Positions 27,022 through 34,336 of a DNA stretch of 64,000 bases are shown here, piece by piece. Source of the stretch: Pseudoduganella danionis. GTDB lineage: Bacteria > Pseudomonadota > Gammaproteobacteria > Burkholderiales > Burkholderiaceae_D. How positions within the stretch are numbered: position 1 is the first letter of the stretch; each line of letters starts with the position of its first letter. Under the pieces are notes generated by a model. That model saw nothing but the letters and a program-made list of their open reading frames with translations, was not told where the DNA came from and ran no database searches. A program made the position numbers and the translations under genes. Location of the stretch: NCBI RefSeq assembly GCF_009720775.1, contig NZ_WNKW01000007.1, forward strand, positions 38,588 to 102,587. The letters run 5' to 3'.

Positions 27022-28029
27022 CTAGTTGCCCTGAACGCTAGTCGTTGCAGCCAGACGTACATCCAGTGGCTGTCCTGGTTTAAGACGGGTTGCATCCTTG
27101 AGCTGCGGGCGCGCTTCCACCATGAAGACCAGTTTGCTGCGCTGGCCATTCGAATAAATCACTGGTGGCGTGAACTCGGGCTGGGTGGCGATACGGCTGA
27201 TCTGGGCAGGAATGGCGGCGCCGCAGCCATCGCAGGAAATCGTGACAGCCTGACCAGCGTGCAAAGTGCCCACGTCCTGCTCGGGCACGAAGAAGCGCGC
27301 CTTGATATTGGCTGGAGGGAGCAGCGACAGCACAGGCTGCCCGGCCTGTACGTACTCACCCACGCGGTAGTACACCTCGGCCACCAGTGCTGCCTGCATG
27401 GCGCTTTGCTGTTTCTGGCGTGTGCGCCACTGGCTTTGCTTGAGAACTTCCTGTGCCGCCTGTGCTGCTGCACGTTGCGCGGTTCGCTCATCCTGCCGGC
27501 CGGGCAACTGGGCCACCTGCACGGCGGCGGCAAGTTCCGCCACGCGGGCACGGCTTTGGGACAGCGTGGTGGCAGCGTCTTCGGCGCGCGCTTTCGAAAC
27601 AAAGCCTTGCGCGGCCAGTTGCTGCTGGCGCTGCAGATCATGGCTGGCCAGCGCTTCGGCAGCGCGTGCCTGTGCCAACTGGGCCCGTGTGACGGCCAGT
27701 TCATCGCGCCGTTTGCCCGTATTGAGATTGCTGGCCTGAGCCCGTGCGCTATTCAGGCGCGCGGCCGCTTCCTGTTGTGCGATCTGTTCGCTTTCGGCAT
27801 CGATGCTGAATAGCGGACTATCCTTGGCCACGTTCTGCCCCGCCAGCACGGCCACGGCCTCCACCCGTCCGGCCAGCGGGGAGGACACATACACATACTC
27901 GCCCTCGGCATAGCCCGACCAGTAGGCCGGGGTTTGCTGCGTGCAGCCCGTGAGCAGGCCAGCGAGCAGCAGGCTAGCCAGCGTGGAGGGCAGGAAGGTG
28001 GCAGGCAGTGTTTTCATGGGCTGTCTCAT
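27022..28029 (-). CDS. HlyD-family membrane fusion lipoprotein
   Basis: The 335-residue protein begins with a lipoprotein signal ending LLAGLLTGC, then the biotinyl-lipoyl half motif (EGEYVYVSSPLAGRVEAVAVLAGQNV), a long alpha-hairpin (about 90-210, Ala/Gln-rich, with the GKRRDEL segment seen in YhiI/YbhG relatives) and the second lipoyl half plus beta-barrel (VYYRVGEYVQAGQPVLSLLPP). It would bridge the inner-membrane ABC exporter to an outer membrane channel encoded elsewhere. Its start overlaps the tetR stop by four bases (ATGA); a second ATG four codons in (28017) is an alternative. Confidence 0.88.
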   Translation of the reverse strand: MRQPMKTLPATFLPSTLASLLLAGLLTGCTQQTPAYWSGYAEGEYVYVSSPLAGRVEAVAVLAGQNVAKDSPLFSIDAESEQIAQQEAAARLNSARAQASNLNTGKRRDELAVTRAQLAQARAAEALASHDLQRQQQLAAQGFVSKARAEDAATTLSQSRARVAELAAAVQVAQLPGRQDERTAQRAAAQAAQEVLKQSQWRTRQKQQSAMQAALVAEVYYRVGEYVQAGQPVLSLLPPANIKARFFVPEQDVGTLHAGQAVTISCDGCGAAIPAQISRIATQPEFTPPVIYSNGQRSKLVFMVEARPQLKDATRLKPGQPLDVRLAATTSVQGN

Positions 28030-28688
28030 GGTGTGGGGCGGTGGCTGGCAGCGAGCGGTGTTGCGGGTAATGCCAGGGCAGCGAGGGCGCGGTTCACGCG
28101 GTCGGCAATCGCCGCATCGCTGAACACATCGGCATCGACGCTGGCGGCCAGCTGGGCGGGCAGGAGCTGGAACTGCATGGCGGCAGGCAGCAAGATCATG
28201 GGCGTGAGGACGGAGCCCATCAGAAAACCGAAGCGCTGCATAGGTGCAGCGGGTGGCAGTTCACCGGCCTCGGTGGCTTCTTCCAGCAGGGCCATCAACA
28301 AGCCCACGTGGCGTGGTGCATTGTGTTGCAGGAATAGGCGCGCCACTTCTTCGCCCAGCCCCGCATCGGCCCAGACCCGGCTGATCCAGTTGCCGTGCTG
28401 GCGTATCAGCCGGCCCAGCAGGCAGAGTGCGGCGCGCAGCCGTTCCAGCGCAGAACCCTGCTGGGCGGCCTGCACTGCCAGCTGCTCAAACACTTCGTCA
28501 TACAGACCTTGCAGCAGCACGCTGACGTAGTTGTTCTTGCTCTGGAAGTGGTAGTGAAACATGCCGACATTGGCGCCCGCATGTTCACAGATCTGGCGCA
28601 CGGACAGGCCTGCAAAGCCGTGTTGCGGGTAAAGCTCACGCCCGCTGGCGAGCAGAGTCTGGTCGATATTTTGCGAGGGACGGGCCAT
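28026..28688 (-). CDS. TetR-family repressor of the exporter operon
   Basis: A 220-residue regulator with an N-terminal TetR helix-turn-helix (GFAGLSVRQICEHAGANVGMFHYHFQSKNNYV, about 25-55) and a helical ligand domain. It is the first gene of the tetR-MFP-ATPase-permease operon, the same set of functions as E. coli cecR-ybhGFSR, where the TetR protein senses antimicrobials. A 32-bp palindrome 4 bp upstream of its ATG is the probable operator, so the whole operon is likely autorepressed. Confidence 0.9.
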   Translation of the reverse strand: MARPSQNIDQTLLASGRELYPQHGFAGLSVRQICEHAGANVGMFHYHFQSKNNYVSVLLQGLYDEVFEQLAVQAAQQGSALERLRAALCLLGRLIRQHGNWISRVWADAGLGEEVARLFLQHNAPRHVGLLMALLEEATEAGELPPAAPMQRFGFLMGSVLTPMILLPAAMQFQLLPAQLAASVDADVFSDAAIADRVNRALAALALPATPLAASHRPTP

Positions 28689-28691
28689 GAA

Positions 28692-28723
28692 ACTAGTTAT
28701 TGGTCATGTGACTAATAACTAGT
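28692..28723. promoter_or_regulatory. TetR operator-like 32-bp palindrome
   Basis: Perfect 10-bp arms ACTAGTTATT / AATAACTAGT flank a 12-bp centre that is itself two-thirds symmetric (14 of 16 half-site positions match overall). It lies directly upstream of the tetR start codon. Confidence 0.75.
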
Positions 28724-28745
28724 CTCCGCCGAATGACGGGCCCTG

Positions 28746-29675
28746 TCAAGCAGTGCTCGGGCCCTCGGTATCAGTTTGGGCGATGAGATGACTGAGCCAC
28801 GCTGGCGCGGTTGTGCGATTCCACACCAGCCAGACCGATTCATTGCAGACGAAGGGGCAATCGAGCGTGCGTATGCGCACCAGACCCGGTTCGGTGAGCG
28901 CTGCTTCGGGCAGGTAGGCCAGCGCTTCGCCACGCCGCACAAAGCCCAGCAGCAACTGCAGATCGTCGGCCAGATACGCGATCTGGCGCGGTAGCACATC
29001 ATCGCGCCAGCCATCGGAACGCTGGCCCCGTTCCTGTCCACAGAACAGCGAACGGGTGGGGCAGGCAAACGCATGCGCCAGCACCTGCGCTACCGGTAGT
29101 TGTATCGTTCCGTCGGCATCAGGCGGGTGCTGCGCCAGCAGAGGATGGCTGGCGCTGGCCACCAGTTGCAGGGTGGTGCTGCCCAGTGCCTGGCTGTCCC
29201 AGTCGGCCGACCAGTTGGCGCCGGCACCGTCGATTACGGCACCCGTTACGATGGCCACATGCAGATCGCCGCGTGCCAGCGCGCGCAAGGCTGCTTCCTC
29301 GTACAGGGCTTGCAGGCGTACCGTCCCTTTGCAACTGGCGCGCAACTGCTTCGCAAGGCGGGGACCTTCGCGCCACAGCAGGATGGCCGGCCCGCCGATG
29401 TTTAGTTCTACACTGGCGCTGGCACCCTGTAAGTCCGCTGCGGTCTGCGCGGCCAGCGCGACCAGATGCTGGCCACGCTCGCGTAATAGCTTGCCCGCCG
29501 AATTGAGTACCAACTGGCGCGTGCTGCGGTCAAACAGTTCGCTCGACAGGCTTTGTTCCAGACGGCGCAGAGCCTTGGACACGGCGGACGGGGTCAGGTG
29601 CAGCTGTTCCGCTGCGGCCAGCAGGGAACTGTGGCGCGCCACGGCCAGAAAAACGCGCAGGTCAGACAGGTTCAT
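28746..29675 (-). CDS. LysR-type transcriptional regulator
   Basis: The 309-residue protein has the LysR winged helix-turn-helix (MNLSDLRVFLAVARHSSLLAAAEQLHLTPSAVSKALRRLEQSL, residues 1-60) and a C-terminal periplasmic-binding-like effector domain (GDLHVAIVTGAVIDG region). It is divergent from an MDR-family reductase with a 96-bp shared intergenic region, the normal arrangement for a LysR regulator of its neighbour. Its effector is unknown. Confidence 0.93.
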   Translation of the reverse strand: MNLSDLRVFLAVARHSSLLAAAEQLHLTPSAVSKALRRLEQSLSSELFDRSTRQLVLNSAGKLLRERGQHLVALAAQTAADLQGASASVELNIGGPAILLWREGPRLAKQLRASCKGTVRLQALYEEAALRALARGDLHVAIVTGAVIDGAGANWSADWDSQALGSTTLQLVASASHPLLAQHPPDADGTIQLPVAQVLAHAFACPTRSLFCGQERGQRSDGWRDDVLPRQIAYLADDLQLLLGFVRRGEALAYLPEAALTEPGLVRIRTLDCPFVCNESVWLVWNRTTAPAWLSHLIAQTDTEGPSTA

Positions 29676-29771
29676 TTTCCAATTGGGACATTAAAGTTGA
29701 AAATCATTTGCTTTACGTTCATGTATCGCGCTCGCTAATATGCCTACTTTTTGATCAACAGGCAAGCACGC

Positions 29772-30794
29772 ATGACTATTCTGAATCGCCAGTGGATCTA
29801 CCAGCAGGCGCCGGTGGATCTGGTCGGCCCCGAACACTACCGCTATCACGAACAGCCACTCGATACCGCGCTGGGGCGCGACGAATTGCTGATCGCAGCG
29901 CGCTACATCAGCGTCGATCCTTACATGCGTATCGGTCAGTCGGGCAAGCCTACCTATGATCCGCAGCCCCATCCGGTTGGCATCGTGCAGCAGGCCGGCG
30001 TGGTGGCACAGGTGCTGGCCTCGAACGCGGCGGGTTTCCAGCCCGGTGACTGGGTGCGTAGCTACAGCGGCTGGCAGACTCATGCCGTGCTGCATGCTTC
30101 CGCCGTGAACCGGATCGATCCGCAACTGGCGCCCGTCAGCACGGCGCTTGGTGTGCTCGGCATGCCGGGACGCACGGCGTGGTTCGGTCTGACCGAGGCA
30201 GGCAAGCCGCGTGCCGGTGAAGTGGTGGTGGTGTCCGGCGCGGCCGGTGCCGTGGGGTCGCTGGTGGTGCAGTTCGCCAAGAAGCATGGCGCGCGCGTGC
30301 TGGCGATCGCCGGTGGCACGGAGAAATGCCGCTGGCTGCAGGAACAACTGGGCGCAGACTGGGTGCTCGACTACCGCGCCTATCACGACCACGCCACGCT
30401 GGCGGCGCAGATCCGTCGGCTAACGGGCGGCGTCGATGTGTACTTCGACAATGTGGGCGGCATGGTCACCGATGCCGTGGTATCTGAAATCAAGCGGCGC
30501 GCGCGCATCGTGATCTGCGGGCAGATCAGCCAGTACAACGGCAATCTCGACGCGCCCACGCTGGGGCCGCGCTTCCTGCACCACGTGTTGTACCAGCGCG
30601 CCACCATACAGGGCATCCTCGCGCGCGATTATCTACACCGCATGGATGAAATGCTGGCCATCGTGGGGCCATGGGTACAGCGCGGCGAGATCGTGTTCGA
30701 GCAGCATGTGCTGCACGGTTTCGAGCAATTGCCACAGGCGCTCAACGCCCTGTTCACGGGTGAGCATCGCGGCAAGCTGCTGGTGGAGGTCTGA
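29772..30794 (+). CDS. NADP-dependent MDR-family oxidoreductase (CurA/LTB4DH type)
   Basis: This 340-residue zinc-independent medium-chain reductase has a GroES-like N-terminal half (YISVDPYMRIGQ is the CurA/YncB/leukotriene B4 dehydrogenase signature) and a Rossmann half (VVSGAAGAVGSLVVQFAKKHGARVLAIAGG). Relatives reduce the C=C bond of alpha,beta-unsaturated carbonyls with NADPH in the cytosol. A TTG seven codons earlier is possible, but the ATG at 29772 starts the usual family N-terminus. A candidate promoter in the divergent region is TTTACG-18-TAATAT. The next gene overlaps its stop (TGATG). Control by the divergent LysR gene is likely. Confidence 0.9.
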   Translation: MTILNRQWIYQQAPVDLVGPEHYRYHEQPLDTALGRDELLIAARYISVDPYMRIGQSGKPTYDPQPHPVGIVQQAGVVAQVLASNAAGFQPGDWVRSYSGWQTHAVLHASAVNRIDPQLAPVSTALGVLGMPGRTAWFGLTEAGKPRAGEVVVVSGAAGAVGSLVVQFAKKHGARVLAIAGGTEKCRWLQEQLGADWVLDYRAYHDHATLAAQIRRLTGGVDVYFDNVGGMVTDAVVSEIKRRARIVICGQISQYNGNLDAPTLGPRFLHHVLYQRATIQGILARDYLHRMDEMLAIVGPWVQRGEIVFEQHVLHGFEQLPQALNALFTGEHRGKLLVEV

Positions 30795-31429
30795 TGCGCA
30801 CGCGCTGCTTCGCCATGCTGGCGCTGCTATGGCCTATGCTGGGCTGGGCGGCGGATGCCAGCTACGGTCTGCATGGCATGGCACTGTTCGGGGACAAGGA
30901 TGGGCTGTACGCATCGCATCTGCCGATGTTTCATGCGCCGCACGATACGCAGGTGGTGTTGCGCGTGCATTTTGCGAATGCCGAACTCGATGTAGCCGTG
31001 CGTCTGGAAGTTCAGGCGGGAACAGGCTTGTGGACGCTGGAACCGGAGCAGTTCGAACTGTCGCGGCTGGGCCCGGATGCAGCGATGCCCCTGCGGCAGT
31101 TCACGGCGCATGCCTATCAGGGCCACTTCGAGCAGGATGGAAAATTGCGCTATCCCGATGCAGCGTTAATCGTGGATGAAGTGCTGCTGTTCAGCCCCCT
31201 GCAGCATCAGCTGCAGGTTCGGCAGCAAGCGCGCTATATTCCTGTAGGCAGCTTTCTGATCAAGCTGATCGATAGCCGGCCAGACTTTGACCACATCGTT
31301 CGCCTGCGCCAGCCTGTCGCGCAGGCGGTGCAGCTTGAAAAGAACGGTGTGGAAGCGAATACAGCAGCGCTGGCGCGGCTTGTTCCTATAATCGGAACGG
31401 TCTACTACTGCAGTGCCGATCTGCGTTAA
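30794..31429 (+). CDS. Secreted protein of unknown function
   Basis: A 211-residue protein with a clear signal peptide (MRTRCFAMLALLWPMLGWAADA, cut after GWA). The mature part is beta-rich and begins SYGLHGMALFGDKDGLYASHLPMFHAPHDTQ, a phrase repeated in hypothetical Gram-negative periplasmic proteins as I remember them, without assigned function. The start overlaps the reductase stop (TGATG), so the two are probably co-translated. Its TAA overlaps the TAA of the convergent PEP-CTERM gene in a shared TTAA. Confidence 0.75.
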   Translation: MRTRCFAMLALLWPMLGWAADASYGLHGMALFGDKDGLYASHLPMFHAPHDTQVVLRVHFANAELDVAVRLEVQAGTGLWTLEPEQFELSRLGPDAAMPLRQFTAHAYQGHFEQDGKLRYPDAALIVDEVLLFSPLQHQLQVRQQARYIPVGSFLIKLIDSRPDFDHIVRLRQPVAQAVQLEKNGVEANTAALARLVPIIGTVYYCSADLR

Positions 31430-32040
31430 GCGCGCAGACTTGCCTTGTGGCGGCGCGCAAAGCCGATCAGGCCCAGACCAGCAAGCAGCATGGCGTAGGT
31501 TTCCGGCTCTGGTACTGGCAGTGGCGCGGTGAACTCCAGTTTGATATTTTCGACCACTTGCTGCGCACCATAGTTCTTGCTGACCACATGCAAGCGTACA
31601 GCATCGATATTGCTCCAATTGAAGTGCACGAGAACCGGGGTGGTTGCCGAGGTATTGACCGACAGGGTGTTTTTGAGCTGGCCGTTGTCGTAGCCGTAGA
31701 ACTCTACTGTGCTGTCACGCCATGCAGCGGTAAGCAGCAGATTGTATAGCGTGAAATTCTTGTCGCTTCCGCTGGAGAAACTAGCATCGTCACCTTTTGA
31801 ATTAAAGGCAGCATACTTGCCGGAAGCCGTGCCCCACTCATAGCCGGTGTTGGGAATCGAGTTACCTTCGATGACGCCAAAATTGGACCAGTTCAAGCCA
31901 GCATAGCGGGTATCGATGATGTGTCCATTTTCTACTGTGGGGCCGTAGTCATCGAAATCGATCGTGATTTTGCCGGCATGCGCGTTGAGGGATAAGGCTA
32001 GCAGGCCGAGCGAGAGCGAGGTCTTGAGGAAGGATGGCAT
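31426..32040 (-). CDS. PEP-CTERM sorting-domain protein
   Basis: A 204-residue exported protein: signal peptide MPSFLKTSLSLGLLALSLNAHA, a beta-rich domain (ITIDFDDYG, NFGVIEGNSIPNTGYEWG, reminiscent of carbohydrate-binding folds), and the C-terminal PEP-CTERM sorting signal VPEPETYAMLLAGLGLIGFARRHK. Known biology: exosortase (EpsH/XrtA) recognises this signal and the proteins go to the cell surface or exopolysaccharide matrix. No exosortase gene is in the window. The start at 32040 with GGAG upstream is preferred over a longer frame (32097). Two palindromes lie upstream. Confidence 0.92.
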   Translation of the reverse strand: MPSFLKTSLSLGLLALSLNAHAGKITIDFDDYGPTVENGHIIDTRYAGLNWSNFGVIEGNSIPNTGYEWGTASGKYAAFNSKGDDASFSSGSDKNFTLYNLLLTAAWRDSTVEFYGYDNGQLKNTLSVNTSATTPVLVHFNWSNIDAVRLHVVSKNYGAQQVVENIKLEFTAPLPVPEPETYAMLLAGLGLIGFARRHKASLRA

Positions 32041-32084
32041 GGTTTCTCCGTGTATCCGCAAAGATGCAGATGTATGATTGGATA

Positions 32085-32100
32085 ATTGTGTTGACACAAT
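32085..32100. promoter_or_regulatory. Palindrome ATTGTGT-TG-ACACAAT upstream of PEP-CTERM gene
   Basis: This 16-bp sequence with perfect 7-bp arms lies 45 bp upstream of the PEP-CTERM start codon, a typical operator position. Regulator unknown. Confidence 0.5.
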
Positions 32101-32124
32101 ATCATCTTAAAAATCATCGCTCCA

Positions 32125-32140
32125 TAGTCTAAATGGACTG
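32125..32140. promoter_or_regulatory. Palindrome TAGTC-N6-GACTr, copy 2
   Basis: TAGTCTAAATGGACTG matches the copy at 25004-25019 at 13 of 16 positions, with matching flanks (CCA before, AATT after). It lies 85 bp upstream of the PEP-CTERM start. Confidence 0.5.
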
Positions 32141-32213
32141 AATTGCAACTTTTTGATTAGGAGTAAGGGGCCGGGAAGCAATGCGATCAGGGTGAAAAAT
32201 AGCTAGGGAGCGT

Positions 32214-32390
32214 ATGGTCGTTTGTAAGCTGAACGTGCCGCTGAAAGCCTGCTTGCGGGCCAAGGACGGCGTCACCAAGGTCCAACTGTATGAGCAACAG
32301 CCGCTGCTGATGGTCTCCGAACACGCGCTGGCTCCTGCGCTGCGGCAAGGCATCGTCCAGCATCGCTTAGGTCTGTGCGGCACTGATTAG
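32214..32390 (+). CDS. Small open frame, possibly a gene fragment
   Basis: An ATG frame of 58 codons (MVVCKLNVPLKACLRAKDG ... LGLCGTD) ends exactly where homology to the immunity-gene remnant begins (32391). No ribosome binding site is evident and I recognise no family. It may be the 3' end of a gene brought in by the rearrangement that truncated the neighbouring remnant, or a chance frame. Confidence 0.25.
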   Translation: MVVCKLNVPLKACLRAKDGVTKVQLYEQQPLLMVSEHALAPALRQGIVQHRLGLCGTD

Positions 32391-32563
32391 CCCAGCATTA
32401 GTGCCATCGCGATGCGGGTGATTTTTTTTTCGGCTCACCATGCGATATTTCCCTCTTCAGTGGCGGTAATGTTAGCGAGGAAAGATCGATGCTCGCCGTA
32501 CTTCCGCCATTCCTGTAGACATTGCTGACATCGCTTCGGACTTCGCCACCTTTGATAGACATT
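32391..32563 (-). pseudogene. Remnant of a second effector/immunity junction
   Basis: This segment is a diverged copy of 33197-33365. On the minus strand, codons about 32563-32435 read an effector tail ending GEHRSFLANITATEEGNIAW-stop, alignable without gaps to the intact tail SSERQAIVSDITAIAKGNVTW-stop. The stop overlaps ATG GTG AGC CGA as in the intact pair. The remnant immunity start then frameshifts, because its A-tract has nine A instead of eight, and homology stops after about 17 codons at 32391. It directly abuts the end of the intact immunity-type gene (32575). Confidence 0.75.
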
Positions 32564-32574
32564 TCAGGTTCAAG

Positions 32575-33243
32575 TCAGTCTGCATCGGCGGGGGCTATCT
32601 GCTTGGGGCGCTCATAGGGGGCATCGTCAGCATGGCCGAGGCCTATATCGATTAGATAGCGTTCTGGACCAGGCACATTGGCGCAGCCGGCGTGACAATG
32701 CAGCCTGAAAATCATCGTGTACTTGCCGGGAACTATCAATTCCTGTCCTCTTATCGAGCCTCGCGTGCGTAATGCTTCATGCAGATGTTGTCGCCCTGCG
32801 GGCGTCAGGTCGAACCAGCTACTGTCGCTGTCCTTCCACGGTTGCCAGCCTCCTGCCTGAAATTGCTGCTGCAATTGGGCCAGTAGCTCGATGGCTTCGT
32901 CGAACGGCAAAGGTTTCAGCATGGGTGAAGTAGAGATGCTAGTGACTTTGCCATGCATATAGGTAACTGCCGCGAACGTGGTTGGCGGCAGGGTAAAGCC
33001 GTGTCGGGGATCGCTGAAGCGGATAATGACGGATGGTTCGCTAACGTAAGTCCATTGCATATCCGTGGCGGCCCCACCGGAGCGCGCCTTGATCGGAAAG
33101 GTCGAGTCCTGTGCGACCTGATCGAATGTCTTGCCGACATGCGCCGAGATGATGGTCGCTTCCGGCTCGTAAAAATAGGCCCATGCGCCGTAGCCCAGTA
33201 TTAGTGTCATCGCGCCGTGGATGATTTTTTTTCGGCTCACCAT
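32575..33243 (-). CDS. Membrane-anchored partner (candidate immunity) protein
   Basis: A 222-residue protein with a basic N-terminus and a single hydrophobic segment (IIHGAMTLILGYGAWAYFY, about 7-25), so it is probably anchored in the inner membrane with its domain in the periplasm. The rest is of unknown family, with a C-terminal Cys pair (LHCHAGCANVPGPERYLIDIGLG). Its start overlaps the stop of the DUF2515-like gene (ATGGTGA), the coupling expected for an effector and its immunity protein. That this junction was duplicated nearby as a unit supports a functional pair. The immunity role is inferred from context only. Confidence 0.65.
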   Translation of the reverse strand: MVSRKKIIHGAMTLILGYGAWAYFYEPEATIISAHVGKTFDQVAQDSTFPIKARSGGAATDMQWTYVSEPSVIIRFSDPRHGFTLPPTTFAAVTYMHGKVTSISTSPMLKPLPFDEAIELLAQLQQQFQAGGWQPWKDSDSSWFDLTPAGRQHLHEALRTRGSIRGQELIVPGKYTMIFRLHCHAGCANVPGPERYLIDIGLGHADDAPYERPKQIAPADAD

Positions 33244-34295
33244 GTGACATTTCCTTTTGCAATGGCGGTAATGTCGGATACGATGGCTTGGCGCTCGCTG
33301 CTTTGGAGGAGCTGGTCAAACCGGTCGGCAGCTTGGCGAACAAATGTCATCCTTTGTTCCTGATCGTACAGTTTAGCGTTTCTTTTTTTCGAGAACGCTA
33401 CTGTTAAAGGTCCGACATTATCACGGTGACAGCGGGCTGACAGAGTCAGCTCTATGGCTTCCGCTACACCGGAAGGAAAGCCTGTGGCCCAGGCGAACTG
33501 ATTGGCATCCAAGGCTCGACGCATAGCGAAGTCGTTATAGATTACAGCTTGCAGAATGTTGACTTGTTCATGTTGCGCAAATTGAAGCACGCTGTCAGCA
33601 ATCCGATTGTGCTCAACGGCCTCAAAGCCATTTTTGATTTCACTAAACGGTTTGCCGAACCTCAGTACTTCTTTATCCACGGGCCAGATTACTTGTGTGG
33701 CGATGTCTCGCCTAGCTTCCAGGCATGTCGCCAGATGCTGATACCCGCGCAACATGAAAAACCGGTGCAGCGGATAAATATCGAGGAACAAGGCCAAATT
33801 ACCCAGCGCCAGTTGGCGGAACATATAGCCCGCGCCCGCGCTAGTTCCCGCTGGCATAGCACTGGCGTAAGCTAGTTCAGTATTACTGGCGTAGGCATGG
33901 CTGGTCGCCATTTGTTTGATCTCCTGCTGCGCATCGGTCACTTTCTGTGCCGAATGCAGCAGGCCACATCCCACCTGCTTGGACGCGAACGCGGCTAATC
34001 CAGCCCATTGAAAACGATGGTCGGCGAGCCAAAGCTGGGCATAGGCGCGATTGATGCGCCGATTACGCGCAATGGGGTCGGTGAGCAGTTTTCCACCGGG
34101 TGCGATCCATTCCTCGGCTTCCTTCTGGCAGCGTAGCCACACGCTAGCGCAACTGAGGATGGGTACATCGACGGTACGGAGATGCTTGCCATCGACTTCT
34201 CGTGAAGTCACTTTGCACTCTGCAATAGGTGTGACATTGCGGTGCAATGGCACAGCGTCTTGTTGATGCTCTGAAAGCGCAGCTTCTTGTGCCAT
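33237..34295 (-). CDS. DUF2515-like protein, candidate type VI effector
   Basis: A 352-residue protein without signal peptide. The stretch NRRINRAYAQLWLADHRF followed by QWAGLAAFASKQVG (about 80-115) and LGNLALFLDIYPLHRFFMLRG (about 165-185) resembles the DUF2515 family (Bacillus YppC and Gram-negative relatives) as I remember it; no enzymatic motif is known for it. It lies 41 bp after a PAAR protein gene and overlaps a membrane-anchored partner gene, so by position it is a PAAR-delivered effector (inference). No type VI core genes are in the window. Base composition is lower in GC than the adjacent gyrB. Confidence 0.65.
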   Translation of the reverse strand: MAQEAALSEHQQDAVPLHRNVTPIAECKVTSREVDGKHLRTVDVPILSCASVWLRCQKEAEEWIAPGGKLLTDPIARNRRINRAYAQLWLADHRFQWAGLAAFASKQVGCGLLHSAQKVTDAQQEIKQMATSHAYASNTELAYASAMPAGTSAGAGYMFRQLALGNLALFLDIYPLHRFFMLRGYQHLATCLEARRDIATQVIWPVDKEVLRFGKPFSEIKNGFEAVEHNRIADSVLQFAQHEQVNILQAVIYNDFAMRRALDANQFAWATGFPSGVAEAIELTLSARCHRDNVGPLTVAFSKKRNAKLYDQEQRMTFVRQAADRFDQLLQSSERQAIVSDITAIAKGNVTW

Positions 34296-34336
34296 GGCCT
34301 ATGCTCGGTAATGATCATCAGATTGGTTGTGGCGCA

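Noticed and set aside
32129..32383. 84-codon minus-strand frame downstream of the immunity remnant
   Set aside because: No family, poor start context, Cys/Ser/Arg-rich composition typical of a chance frame; it also overlaps the PEP-CTERM upstream palindrome.
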